The notes under the pieces: model-generated
The model's input: only the letters and a program-made list of their open reading frames with translations
The model's database searches: none
Told to the model about the DNA's origin: nothing
Assembly: GCA_030062745.1 (NCBI GenBank)
Contig: CP099850.1
Coordinates: 2,232,001 to 2,296,000 of the forward strand
Source of the DNA: Capitulum mitella
Lineage: Eukaryota; Arthropoda; Thecostraca; Pollicipedomorpha; Pollicipedidae
Reading direction: 5' to 3'
Length of the DNA stretch: 64,000 nt
Shown: one piece after another, positions 52,101 to 64,000 of the stretch
How positions within the stretch are numbered: position 1 is the stretch's first letter
Layout: each line of letters starts with the position of its first letter
Program-made: the position numbers and the translations under genes

Positions 52101-55100
52101 AAAGCGACGCCAATGTATGTGAGGGCTGAGAGGAGACAGAAAAGACCTGTGGGTAGCCATAGTGGGAACGTAGAGGGAGAACGGATGAGAACTTGGGGAG
52201 CAGAGCTGAGAGCTGTTTTTCAGCGAAAGCCGTCCGCCAGCTGTGTGGGTGGCAGGGAATGGGGACCAGACAGCCCCCAGGCGACACAATGGCGGGAAGT
52301 ACCGGCTTCACTACCGACAGTTGGATTTGCGTGCCGCCTAGCCAGCCCCAAGGTCATACCGTCGTCCTGTCGCGGCCCGAAAACCGGCGTGATTTCGCCA
52401 AGGTCAAGTTGAGGGGAGTGCTGGCGCATCGGAACCCATTGTTTACGTCAATGGAAGAATGTTTATTGTGCGCCGGGCGGCTGTCGCTTTGTGTGACGAC
52501 CGTCGCTTTAAAGCTCAGCCACTTCCTGCTTGTTTCATTTCCAAACAGCGTTCGTGACTGGCCGTTAAACGACATGGTAGGCGTTGTTAATAGCGATGTA
52601 TTGATTCGGCATAGGCTGAAGTTTGATGGTTAAAGTACGTTGAAAAACGAGGAGACGGTGAAATGTTTTCAAATCTAAAGAGGCAAGATGTTTTCCGATA
52701 ATGTTGTGTGCAACTCATGGCTCTGCCCCGCATTCACAGGGAATAAAAGCAAGGCCAGCTGGGTCATAGGACATTTTCGAATCCATACCATTCCATGCAC
52801 CTGCGCAGCGGTGTTGTGAATTTTCTCTACGTTGGAGGGAAGCTTACCCCCCGTGCCTCTCGGATGGCACCGCCACTGCACATGCGACATCCTCAGGCAG
52901 GGGCGCGGGAACTCCTTTTTGTTTTTTTTGGGGGGGGGGCAGGAGGCATTTTGGGTCACTTCTTCCCAGTTAACGTCCATAAGGTCAATGGATAAGCCTC
53001 CCTGGCCCCATGGCTCCCGCGCCTATGTCCTCAACCCGATGTTCAATTTCCAAAATTCATGGACCTGCCTGAGAAGCGTTCCACGCCTGTACGCTTCATG
53101 CATGCAATATCCATCTATGGAAAAGCATAGTGTATAGTGCTCCAAATTTAATTTACTTCAAAACTGGGTTTCGATATGTTACGATTCATGACGATCCATG
53201 AAGCTAATGTGCCCTGCCTGTTCCTTGTCCACGCCGATGTTTGACAGCATTGGCCATTAGCGGAAAAGGTGCCCGATTTCCCGCTTTCCACGTATTTATG
53301 TCATTTTTCGTTTCGCTTCAGGGAGGGAGTTTGTTTGCCCTTGCTGCCTCGCGAGCATTTTCCCTAAGATGGAGAGAAGAAATAGAAAAGTTAGCCCTCT
53401 TGCAAAGACGGATAGCAGCATAGCTTACAGACCAAAACCTAGATGTCGCGAAAGTAGAATCGCCTTTTTGAAGACCGAAGTATGGTTAAGACAGGCCACA
53501 CATCTTAATTTTTGACCTAGCCATGCCGTGAGCTATCACTGAAACACGTAAGTAATACTGAATTCCTCAAAAGCTCTTAAGGAGAGCACGGAAGTTGTCG
53601 CCACTCACCCCTCGGATTCGTCAGAATGGACTCGTCCAAAATGAGCGGCTGGCAATGAAAGCGGCGCACTGCCGACAGTCGGTGCGCACCAACGTAGCGT
53701 GGCGGCAAATCAACGCTGTCTGCGCCGTGCTCAGGTCTGTCAAGAGCAAAACAGAAGGTTAAACAGGGTCTTCCGTGCTCGCTACTGCGCAGAAGGGTAA
53801 GGAGAGGGGTATGCTTGAATGTGGGACGTATCAAAAAACATTGAAGTACACAAGCGGCATCAGCCGTTTGGGCTGAGGGCGTGACCAGAGCGGCCGGTGG
53901 TTCCGTGGGGGGTTGATGGGTCCGGACCGCCAATATTCAGGGATTTTAACATCGGGCGTATGGCAGTGACTGGAAAAAACGGTCTGAAATCCCACGTGGA
54001 CCACCCAGTATTTTTCAGAAACCTCCAACCATGGTGGACGAGGTGGAGAGGGCGTGTCCTGAAGTGTTCTTGGGATGCACACTGCGGGAGCATGAAATGT
54101 GGAAAAAATTGTTTAAACGTTTAATATGCCCGCACCATCTGCTGGTGGAAGGTTTTGGGACTGTTTTGGATTACGCATGGTTTCCTTTCTCGCAGTGCTC
54201 TTGACCGGCGTGATATTAAATTCCACAAAAACTGGAACATAGATTACGTTAGCAACGTCTAGCCAGCATTTCCAGTAAGGTGGAGAGGGTGTCTGTGAGG
54301 CGGCATGTCGAAGGGATTATGTGATGCACGTCTTCGCAAGAGGTTTTTTAGGGCGATACGGTAATATTTGCTAGTAATAGCAAAATATACTTGCTTAGCC
54401 TTTCCCTTTCGTGCGACAACAATAAGCCAATTGGCTCCTCACTTTGGTCATGCGGTATTGGAACACGTCCCTTGTGTTCCTCTGCTGAACCCATTGCCGT
54501 TACATTCAACGTTTCAGCGTGAATTGTTTTCATCTGTCACAGATGGAACGACAACCTGAAATGTGATCTAACGAACATTTTGAAATTACGCTTGTGACAT
54601 TTCACGGTAAGAAGAAATACTGAAATATGGTTTAGGCATTAATGCACAAACGTCCATTAATATTGGGTAGTATTGCCACGGACTCCAGTATAATGCAGGA
54701 CGCGGACAGTTTGCGTTAACTTGTATGCTAAGGATGATCTGCATTTAACTGAAATGACATATTCAAGATTGTAGTCCGGATTGAAACTACGCAGTTCGCG
54801 CTGTCCATTGTGCGGCGGTAGTGGCGAGCGCCGCTAACGTGCACGACTAGTTACGTTCTCGAACACACAGCTCGCTACTTTCCGCGTTTCTGATGTTTTA
54901 TCTCGTGATGTTGTCTCCCCGCTAAGGTCCGCTTAGCTCTCGCACTTTCGTCTGAACTCAGGTAAAATTCCGCGCCACCGTGGGCCGACGGTCACGACAC
55001 AAGGCTCGCTCGTTACGCTGGAGAGACAAATGGTTGTCAGTGCTTGAGCTTGGGCGCGGTGACGGCCCGTCGGAGCTCTGTTTTCGTGGGACGCCGACGG

Positions 55101-56907
55101 CTATCTCTGCGGCTTGTGTACGATGGCGAGACGGCAGATGGTCCCTCTGACTTGCGGTGAACGAGCGTCGACCGCTGCCGCTGCCGTCTCAGAAATGGTC
55201 TCGCAGACTGAGCGGAGTGTCAGAAGAGCGGAAGCATGAGATGTACCGGAGTCGGCATCGTTGAGATATGCTGTCTCCGTGGACTGGTTTCTTTGCCTGG
55301 AATCTACGAATTGTGTTGCGTCCCTTGTTGTGTTGCGAAAGTTCAGATGGTCTGCAGTGTGGTGGACGTTTACCACACGATAAGGTTTCGATTTCCCGTG
55401 CGGTCGGGAGTCGGTCGGCCGCTCGTGTTGGCCACTAGCTCAGCGTCGTGCGGCGAACCTTACGTAACCGGCCTGCTTGCCGGGCCGGATCTCGCCTGTT
55501 CAGGCTCCCGGCCACTGTTCGAACACGTTTCCCGCGGCGGATTTCGCTGACCGCAACCTGGCGAATGCAAGCCCATGGCATCGGACCTCGGGCGGGGCGA
55601 GTGAGTGTGTGCCGAGATCGTGGGCCCTGAGGAGACCTCGCGCCAGCCAGTAAAGTCGTCCTTTTTCAGAGCTGGCAGTCTGCTATGGTTTCGTTGTTAT
55701 CGGTTCTCTCTCTTTCGGCACCCTTCCTGCTCCATTACAGCGCGGGGGCTTGGTTTGAGCCCGCTGTGATCGACAGATAACTCGGACAGGTGATGACAGG
55801 TGGGCGCAGGTGAACAGCGTGGGGGAGGGGGAGGAGAGCGGTACAGCCGGCCGCGCGTGACGGCACCACGTGCCACTGAGCGAGGAGGGCGGCACCGCTG
55901 TGCCACTGCCGTGTCACTGCTGTGTCAGGGCCTGGTCCCGCTGCGTCACCGCCCGCTGGGCACCGCTGTACCATCTCGGACCGGCGCTGTCACTGCCGTG
56001 TCACTGCACGACAGCACGTGAGGAGGTCGAGCGCATGGCTTTCAGTCGTCACGGCTGTCGTGATAGAAATGTTTATGACGGCTGGGTAGTTCGTGCGGGA
56101 AAGGTTCGCGGGCTCTTGGTCTGATGGACCTGCGGCTGTAGCGCGAAGATCGACTACCGCACAGCCCCTAGTCGGAGAACGTGTCGAATAGATCGTTGGG
56201 AAGGCTTATGCTTGTCATTGTGTAGCCGCCTCGGTGCATGCGATGGAATCTAGACATTTGGTGCTTCGGAACACGACCGCACGCGGCTGCCTCCCCGCTC
56301 ATCCTGACGTTGGCGTCAGGGAGATGAGAAGTCGGCGCGTCAGCTCTGGTGCCCAAGGCGTCCCCATTCCGAAATCATCCCAGAACACGGCTGTGTGCAG
56401 TCTAAAGTCGTTCCATTCAGCTGCTGCGCGGCCAACTGCGAGCTGGGTCTGACTGGCGGCTCAGCGGAAAATCACCGACGGCATTGCTATTTACCTAACG
56501 ACGTCATAACTGCATGGTCTGACGGTTAGTATGCACCGAACAAGCTGCAAGCCGTGTGCTCTCTGCTGCAGGTGCGGCTGATTGCACGCCGTGCGGTGCA
56601 TAGGGATCCGGTTTTTCAATTCATACCTTCCCAGCTTAGCGTGAATGACCCAGTTTTGTATTCAGGCTTCCAAACCCGCTCAGCTTGTGGCCCATCTGCC
56701 GTCTGCACTACGCCATTCTGTGCTCGGTGCCACCCCATCGGTCGTGAGAACTCCAGAGGGCCGACCGTTACTGGTTTTCCAAGCGAGCGATGCCCTTTGC
56801 GCCTGTCTCAGGCCGAGGGCATGCGAGATCGGCCCGCTGCCAGTGCAGCTGCGAACGGAGGCTGCCGGTGAGCGTGACCTGCGGATCTGTGGCCCCTGGG
56901 GACGCGG
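49108..56907. other. Gene-free stretch, mostly AT-balanced
   Basis: No gene is supported. A possible tRNA-derived SINE head lies at 50609-50646. The span 51.9-54.8 kb is the most AT-rich large block of the window and holds no recognisable coding sequence or transposase motif. CpG density rises again from 54.8 kb. Confidence 0.3.
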
Positions 56908-57092
56908 CCGTCAGTGGCCCGGTGCGTTAAAAGGACCCGTCAGGTCCACGCCCTGCCAGAGACCCGGCTCGTCAGGGACGTCAGGGGCCCGATCCGTCAA
57001 GGAGCTGGACCGTCAGAGACGTCGCCCGTTAAGGATCCGCCGTGTCAGGGACCCGACCCGTCAGGGGCCCGGCTTGTCAGGGGTCAGGCGCG
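56908..57092. repeat. Short-period minisatellite with a CGTCAGGGACCCG-type core
   Basis: Imperfect units of about 16-21 bp containing GTCAGGGRCCCG occur some ten times. Spacing is irregular. The frames across it are not considered coding. Confidence 0.75.
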
Positions 57093-60000
57093 GTCGGAAC
57101 ATTGACTTCATTGGTGACGTGCAGGAGCTCAGCTAACGTCATCCAGTTCCAGTCAGGGTGCATCAGGGGGGTTTTCTGGCCGCAGTTTGCAGAGGGGGCG
57201 TTGCAAGCGGTGAACATTTCGGGCCTGGCCTGCGTGCATTCGACTGGTAGGCGTCATGCGCGGGAATCATAATACACAAATGGATCGCTCGTCACCGAAT
57301 GAATCACTCGAAGCGTCCTTCGGATCTGCCGAAACCCGGTTTCCCATGCAAAATACAGTAGCCACCGAGTCTAAGATGTCGTCAGGTCAACTCGGGCCGA
57401 CTGTCACATTGACTGGGTCTGGCGCTCGGGCGGCGCCGCGTTTTGGCGGGCGTTTTCGGCGCGGCCGCCCGTTGTCGGCCGTGTTTGTGCGCCGCGCCTT
57501 TCATCGGCGGCCGCCCGTTGACGCGTGACAGATGGCGGCCGCCGGGATCCGGCCCGGCGACGGCTGAACGGCGCAGCTGCCGCGCAGGCCGCTCCGGCCC
57601 CGGCCTCGCTCCGCTCCTGCGGCGCCGGCAGGCGGCGAGGTGCGGTGCTGAGTGGCCGCGGTGTGACACGCTGCGGGAAGTTGTGGACCTGCGACCAGAC
57701 TCGGGTATGTGGCAGTGGATGACTGGCTTCGGCGTGACTGTCCATGGTGTCAACGTTTCGGATGGGGTCTCTGTAGGCGACTCACGTCTCCGGGCTCTCC
57801 GCACCCCCTACCATGTCGACAAGACGTCTTTGGCTGGGTCACGTGCTCGTACCAGCCCCTGTATGGATCTGGGACGGCCAGGGAGCGGCCGGCCGGCCTG
57901 TCAGAGCCGCACTACTGCGCCGCGCCGCCCGGTTATGCATGCGGCCACTCCCGAGCGCGTCGTCCCAGGGCACTCCTGCGTCTCCGCCCCGGCCGGCCGG
58001 CACTCCCCGCTGCCGGTCCCGGCGCTCGCCAGTCGCAGGCGCTCAGCGGTGTTGGGAGGCGCCGCTCCGCCGTCTGTGCTTCCTCGACCAGCGCGTCCTC
58101 CGGAGAGCGGAGCGAACGGCCTGCGCGCGGCCGCCGTCACCGACGCGTCTTCCCGCGGCGTGGCGTCACAGTCTGCAATGGCGCGTCGCCCGGCGCCAGC
58201 CGGGCCGCAGTAAGTTGGCAGGTGGCCGGCCGAGTCACCGCCTGACGTCAGCGGACCCCGAAGATGGCGCCGATTCGCACCGTGTTCGCGCCCCGGCCCG
58301 CTGGCCGCCGGCCAGGCGCTTCACGGAATCGGCGGCGGTTTCGACGCCTCGACCGACGCCGCGGGCTCCGGCGAAGCTCGAGGTGGCGTCAGGCCTTCTG
58401 CCGTCGGCGGTGCGGCGGCGGCGGCACAGGCGGCCGTGTGCGGTCTGCTCCGCGGCCGCGGCCGCGCCGCCAGGTCAGCGTAGGTCGCCGGCCCCGCTGG
58501 GTGGCCGGCGCGCGGTAGAAAGTGAGAGCGGGCCCTCGCCGCAAAAGTGCCGCTGGTCTGCGGCGGCGGCGGCGGCCTCGTGACGCTCGCGCCGTGAGCC
58601 CGGTGACGCAACTCGCTTCCTCTCGGCGCCGGGCGAGAGACCGGAGCGGTCCGGCCGATCCGGGCCCGACCACCGGTCCGCCGCGGAACTCGGCACGGTT
58701 GCGACACGGCGCCGCTACGGTGGCTGCGTGCCTCAGGTGTTTCCGTGGTGCGCCGCTGCTGTGGCGGGCTAGGCTGTCACCGCACAGGCCTGGCTGCACC
58801 CCGTTTGAATTCTGACAGAGCTCGCAGACGTAGTCTTAATTCCGCCACATCGATATCAAATATTGGGCCGATCGCTCATCCCGCTACCGTTCTGTGCCTA
58901 TTATCAGCCAGGAACGCACCGCCGTTCGAACAACCATTGCGTGGCGGCCCGGACAGCTTCAGCGTGTGGCCGTGCCGGTCGTCTTCCGTCGGGGTCCGTT
59001 TGGCCGGATCTTGTGCCAGACGCGGCTGCGACGGCGGAAATGACTGGGCAGACTGGGAAAGACTGGGCGCTTTGCCGGGCCCGTTTTTGTCCCCCCGGGC
59101 GGTGTCTGCAGACGTTAAGGGAGGAGGGGCTTTTTGCAGCGTCGATGTGGCTCCCCGCCGGCTCGTGAGGGCTTTAATGGCCCGCCTGACGGATCGAATG
59201 CAGGGGGGAGGGGAGGTGATCACGGGCCTCCTCGTCCCGGGGCCGTCTGAGTCAGGCCAGAGGACCGTGCATCACGGGCCAGGGTTACCAGGCGAGGCAG
59301 GATGTTTGTCTCAGGCGGGGTATGCTGGGGTAACGTTGCTGATCACAGGGCCGGTCCTGTTGATGTTTGAAGTTTTGACTCATCCCACCGCAAGCAGTCA
59401 GCCTATCGTGGCATTGCTGGGGAACATTGCCGGTCGCAGTTTCGGCCGTGTTGACGCTTGGAGCTTTGATTCATTGCACGGCAAACAGTCTTTCCGTCGG
59501 AATTTTAATCGATCTTTTTCTTGAACAGCTCGATGTCTGCTGGCGTCGCGTTACAGCGGTCGAGTGTCCCAGCAGGCGGAGCGGTGCTTGTGTGTCCTGA
59601 TAGGCGTTGTTGCCGCAGTCGCGTTCAGGACCAGCTGGTTACCGCGCCCAGGCCAGCTGGTTACCGCTGTCAGGACCATCTTGTTACCAGTTGAGGCCGC
59701 GCTCCGTCTGAGACTGACATGCCCAGGTTGGGCCGAGGCGGAGTTCGGCGATGTCGGGGTCACGGGGTGGTGACTGCTGCTAACCGGGACCGACTTACGC
59801 TGACGTCACCGCCGCCTGGCGGCGATGACGTCAGCGGGGGGTGACCCTCTCACGGGCCGGGCGGCCGAGCCGGGCCGACCGTCGACCGGCGACCGACTTC
59901 TCCGTGCGCGCGGGCAGCGCGACTGCCGCAGTGCCTCGTCTGGGGGCTTTCCGCGGCGCCGGCTGGGAGCGGTCGTGGACGCGTCCGTGACGGCGATGGA

Positions 60001-62223
60001 GTCCGGCGGCCGGACCGTGTCGCGGTTTCGAACTCGTTCGTGTCGCACGTGATCATGAGCTCGGGCCGCGCCGTGCCGGGGCCGACGATGCCTGCTGCCT
60101 GCAGCGGCCGCCAGGTCACGGTTGCTACCGCGCTGCAGACCGGACTAGTGGTCTCTGTCCCTCGCTCTGGCGTTTTCCCATGTTTTCCGCCTCTTTGCCG
60201 GCACGTTTCTTCCGCGTCGTCGGCATGGGGCGGCCGATTCTGCCTCCAGCGTTCTCCAGCGTCTGCTGAGGTTTGGCGGTGGCTGGTGTGGTGTTGCCGG
60301 GCGGCCATGACCCGTTTCGGGGCCGACAGGCCGTCTACGGTCGGTCTGGCCCGCTCGGCGCCGGTCCAAGCGGGACAGCGCGGCGACGAAACGCGCTGCC
60401 GCCGGTGTCAGACAGCCCGGCTCATGGTCTTCGTCTGTAGGGGAGGAGACCAGTGCTGTCTGCCAGCAAGACTGCCTGTCTGCTGCCTGGCCAGCCGGTG
60501 CGGCCAGTCCGAGCCGCGGTCCTCCCTGGTGTGGGCCGGACCAGACCAATACTCCCCGTCCATCCCGGCTCCCCTGGTAACTGCTCATTTCAGTACGAAC
60601 CGTAGCTATGTTTTGAAATGGACCGGAGGAGTGCATTTCGCTCACGTGTCCCCGACCGGGCGCTGGAGAAAACCATGCCCGTACTGTTTTGTTGCCATGC
60701 CCCACTTACCCTTTTGCCGCCTACCCAGCACTCTGGTTCCGTCTGTCGCACGTGACAGACTGGTCGCGGGCACCTCCGTTTGCGGAGAGATCGTGTTTAG
60801 AGAGCACCTCCGTTCAAACTCGGCCTGTGGGAGAGAACCACCGGTCGCCGCCAGACGTCATTGGCGCGGGTGTCGATAAACATCGAACAGTAGATGTGTC
60901 AACATCGCAGCCGCGGTGTTCACGCTGATTATCAGGTGTTTGCTTTGGTCGCCGCCTGTGTGCGACTGGGCCAACGTCGATAACGCTGTTGAATCAACGC
61001 GCTCAGGCAGCCTGTGACCGGCGCATTACCGTGCTTACTGCGGGCTACTGCCGCGGCGCTCTTTGTGCCATGTGTAGTCAGGTGTTCGCCGCTAGCGTGT
61101 CTGGTGGGTCGAACCGCCTCCTGGCTCGTCCGTCGTCGAGCCGAGGCGGTTGAATGACTCCAAAGTGCGAGCCGGGCCTCTCGTATTCGGTCAGCGGACT
61201 CGGACGGTTTCCGGAGGTGTCGGTCCGGGCCAGAGTTCGGCCTTCCTGCCGTGGCGGGAAGGCCGTGGTGTCGGCGTCGGTGGCCGGCGGGGGCCGCGGC
61301 CGTCCCCTCGCGCTGCGTACGCCCCGCCCGACAGCTGGTGCGTGCGCCGCCGACGCCCGTCGCTATCGATCCGACGGCGGCGGCTGACGGGCGGGCCCTG
61401 ACGGTCGGCCCCGCTTGCCCGGACCGGAGTTTTCGGCCCACGTTTTACCGGCGGCACCGCCAGGGCTGCATCCGGTGGTGGAGGCTTTCCGGTGATTAGT
61501 AGGAGATGCTTGGCAGGTGTTGGCTGAATGTGGCCCAGGCTAAGTCAGGGTCCGCCTCTGACGCAGGAGTGGTCGTGGTACCGGAATTAGCCTCGTTTTG
61601 GCTCCGTGCGGCGCGTGTTGTCGCGTGTCCGTCGACACTGACGAGATGACATTTGGTTGGCGTCCGGAGTCGCGAACGTGCTCGTCGAAAATGGGCTTGT
61701 TTAACTGAAATTTGTTCGGCGTAAAATCAGCTGACGTCAGACCAACTGACATTAGGGCAGTTTGCGTCAAACACATCGACCTGACTTGCTTGCTCGTTAT
61801 TGTTGTGCTGGGCAGGAGATTGTTTGGCTGGTCCGTGTGCCACCCACTCCCTGTTCCTCACGTTGCCACCCTCCTCCTTCGTTCCCAGCAGTGCTGCCCT
61901 TCCTACCTGTTCCCGTTGTTGCCTCCCGCCCCCTCCCCTGTTCTTCACGACGCCACCCTCCCTCTGTCCCTCACAGTGGCGCCGCTCCTCTGCTCCTCGG
62001 GATGCCACCACCCCTCCCTGTTCCTCACGGTGATACCCTCGCGCCATTCCTGACGGCGCCGCCCTCTCCGTTGCTGGCGGTGAGTTCTCTGCGGGCTGGC
62101 GTCAGTGTGGAGCCGCCGACTGCTGTTCGTGCCCGCTGCCAGAGTGGACCGGCGTTTTGTTGCCGCTGGGCCCGACCCCGCCCCGCTCGTCGTTAGCGGT
62201 GTTTACCTCGGCGCCCGCGGGGC
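57093..62223. other. Gene-free stretch, CpG-rich at 57.4-58.7 and 59.8-61.4 kb
   Basis: A 22-23-bp repeat, caggaccagctggttaccgc, occurs three times at 59626-59692. Very long overlapping frames on both strands across 57.4-58.8 kb are Arg/Ala/Pro-rich and unsupported. No exon that continues the 35480 donor was found. Confidence 0.35.
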
Positions 62224-63180
62224 CAGGGTTGCCAGGTTTCGGACCGCCCATATCGCCGAGTTGGCACTGAAAATCGCCAATTCGTCGCCAAGTTTAACGA
62301 AAACCGCGAGGTCCTCGTTTGTTGCTATTTTTGGCAAAGTTAAGCATGCTTTTTGTAAGGGAGCGCTGAATAAGTTGAAAAACTTCAAAACATTTGTCTA
62401 TAGGACTGAATTTTTGAACTTCTGAAACTGATAGTGGTATGCCCACAATGGATTGGTCAGCGCTCTCCTGTGAGATAGAGGCTTCGTCATCTTTGCTTTC
62501 CTCAGGCCGACCCCGTTTGTCCGTAATGCAGTAGTATGCCGTTATGTATCGTCCACCCACTATCCGCAGTGTCGTCAGAAGCACTATTCTCTTCCTCTCT
62601 CTCTAGCGCCCTCACTCAGTCGCGGAGCAATTGAACCGGTATCGGTCCTTATAAACAGTTGTCTCCTCCAGTGACATATATTTATCGCAAATCCACAGAT
62701 ACCGTCCCGATATCTCATTAAGCCCTTCCAGCCCAGATCTATCCACAGTGGTCCACGGTTCCCATTGCACTTGGGCAGGCCATGCAGACAGACATCTTTA
62801 CCTCTGCTTCCTTCAGCAGTTGGTTGGTTGAGGCTTTATGTTGCACATTGTTCACTCAGGATCGCCATCACTTTCTTGCATTAGCCATTGGACTTTCGTC
62901 TCCCATTCTTGGTGATGCTTCCGCTCTGACTGTCAGTATGCCCTCCGCTTCGTCGTGATAAATATCTACGAATCCGCGATGCCCACGCGAAAATCGGTCG
63001 CATAGCGTTAATGGCCGTAATCGCGCTCTTTTTTAGTGCAATTTATTGACTTTCTAAACATTTGGCAAAATCGCCAGTTCCGAGTAATGCTATCGTCAAT
63101 CTCATGTCGTAATATGCGGCAGTCAAGCACTCTGGGAAAATCGCCAGTCTGGCGATTTTTCGCCAATTATGACAACCCAG
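62224..63180. mobile_element. Non-autonomous DNA-transposon-like element of about 0.96 kb
   Basis: The left end reads CAGGGTTGCCAGGTTTCGG and the right end, on the opposite strand, CTGGGTTGTCATAATTGG: imperfect terminal inverted repeats with a GGGTTGYCA core. AAAATCGCCA occurs just inside the ends at 62269, 63067 and 63137, the last as half of a perfect hairpin. Subterminal repeats of this kind bind transposase in several class II families (family knowledge). The inside is AT-richer than the flanks and has no transposase ORF. CAG flanks both ends if the boundary is set at GGTTG/CAACC, but a target duplication is not certain; a hAT-like 8-bp duplication was not seen. Confidence 0.5.
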
Positions 63181-64000
63181 CGTAAGTCAGCTGACAGCTC
63201 AGGTCAGTTGGCCGTCTCCACTGGAGGCGGCGAGGGTAGCAGGATCAGGAGTCGGCCTCGACCGGCTGAAGTGTACCAGCTATTCGGAACTGAAATGAAG
63301 CTGAACAGCTCGTCTCCGGGCTCGAATCGTTAGATCCGGATGCTGTCCCCGAACTCACAGTCCTTAGTCTGGGCTGTCTCGGCTGCCAACTATCGATACA
63401 GCTTCGCGGATCCACGCATCCGGTCGGCGCGTGCCTCGGACTCTGGACGTCCGCTCACCACGTCTAGTGAGGACCGGGAGCCCAGCCGCCGGCCGTGACC
63501 CCGACACCGTCCCGTGAACGCTCCGCCCGGGCGGGGCGAGCGTCGATCTCGGCGGCGTCTCGGCGCCAGTCCGTGCCTCCACAGGAGGCCGCTGTCCGCA
63601 CGCCGCCGGCCGTGCTGTTGACGGCGCGCGGTGCCAGCGCGCGGCGGCGTCACCTTGCCCTGACATTGGCAACTTGGCCAGCCGTCGCCGGCGGCCGCGC
63701 GCCCTTGAACCGGTCGCGTGTCGGCCCGCGGCCCCGCGGGCGGAGATCCCGCCCCGGCTCGGGGCGGTGGTGCTGTCGCCGGCGGCGCGACCGTGGTCCA
63801 GCGAGGCTGCCGCAGCTCTGAACAGCGGCCCGCGGCTGCGTGACTTCAGCTGGGACCAGCTCTCTCTCTCTTGATTGGGTTTGGGAAAACGTGTTGAGAA
63901 GACGTTGGGAAGGTCACAAGCTTGGCCTCAGGTCGCGACCAAGTCAACTGATGTTCGGGCCCTGTCATAGCGAACATGGTTCTTGTGATGGTTGATGTTG
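63181..64000. other. GC-rich end of the window, no gene recognised
   Basis: CpG-rich from about 63.4 to 63.85 kb, with a short CT run at 63861-63870. Open frames on both strands are Arg/Pro/Ala-rich and unsupported. Confidence 0.35.

Overview
The window looks like non-repetitive-to-accessory DNA from an invertebrate nuclear genome. Three things point that way: GT-AG introns, large gene-poor spans, and GC-rich DNA in which CpG is abundant rather than depleted. Microsatellites and minisatellites are plentiful. There are no operons, Shine-Dalgarno sites, CRISPR arrays or bacterial-type genes. A GC-rich arthropod, possibly a crustacean such as a barnacle, would fit, but nothing in the sequence proves the taxon.

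Only one gene can be supported with some confidence, on the + strand. A CpG-rich, TATA-less leader with a CGG repeat and an upstream ORF (about 31.2-31.6 kb) precedes an ATG in a good context at 31604. Exon 1 (31604-31866) ends at a consensus GTAAGC donor. Exon 2 (35319-35480) lies between a CAG acceptor and a GTGAGT donor. The two join in phase 2 and keep one reading frame. The joined peptide carries an RVSF sequence, a canonical PP1 docking motif, whose arginine codon is split by intron 1. The rest of the gene would lie downstream; I could not identify another exon in the remaining 28.5 kb, so intron 2 either runs past the window or hides short exons.

The rest is intergenic or intronic. From left to right it holds: a 40-bp minisatellite with two-unit periodicity (4681-5007) next to a cluster of CRE half-sites; a 30-bp tandem array (5481-5600); a long CT/CTTT pyrimidine tract (8158-8437); CGCGC and GCCA arrays (9.6-10.26 kb); an AT-rich island (10.7-11.06 kb); a MITE-like element with terminal inverted repeats (19182-19332); AT repeats (25.1 kb); a minisatellite homogenised at one end (26.14-26.6 kb); a 33-bp repeat (29.4-29.54 kb); two more CT tracts (40.5 and 41.1-41.36 kb); a 16-bp-based minisatellite (44.23-44.66 kb); possible retroelement gag debris (45.7-46.5 kb); a run of 39 C (49.07 kb); a possible tRNA-derived SINE head (50.6 kb); a 16-bp-type array (56.9-57.1 kb); and a roughly 0.96-kb DNA-transposon-like element with subterminal AATCGCC repeats (62224-63180).

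Very long reading frames occur on both strands because stop codons are rare in this GC-rich DNA, and because repeats with periods not divisible by three stay open in several frames. I treat nearly all of them as noise. No tRNA, rRNA, snRNA or other RNA gene could be recognised.
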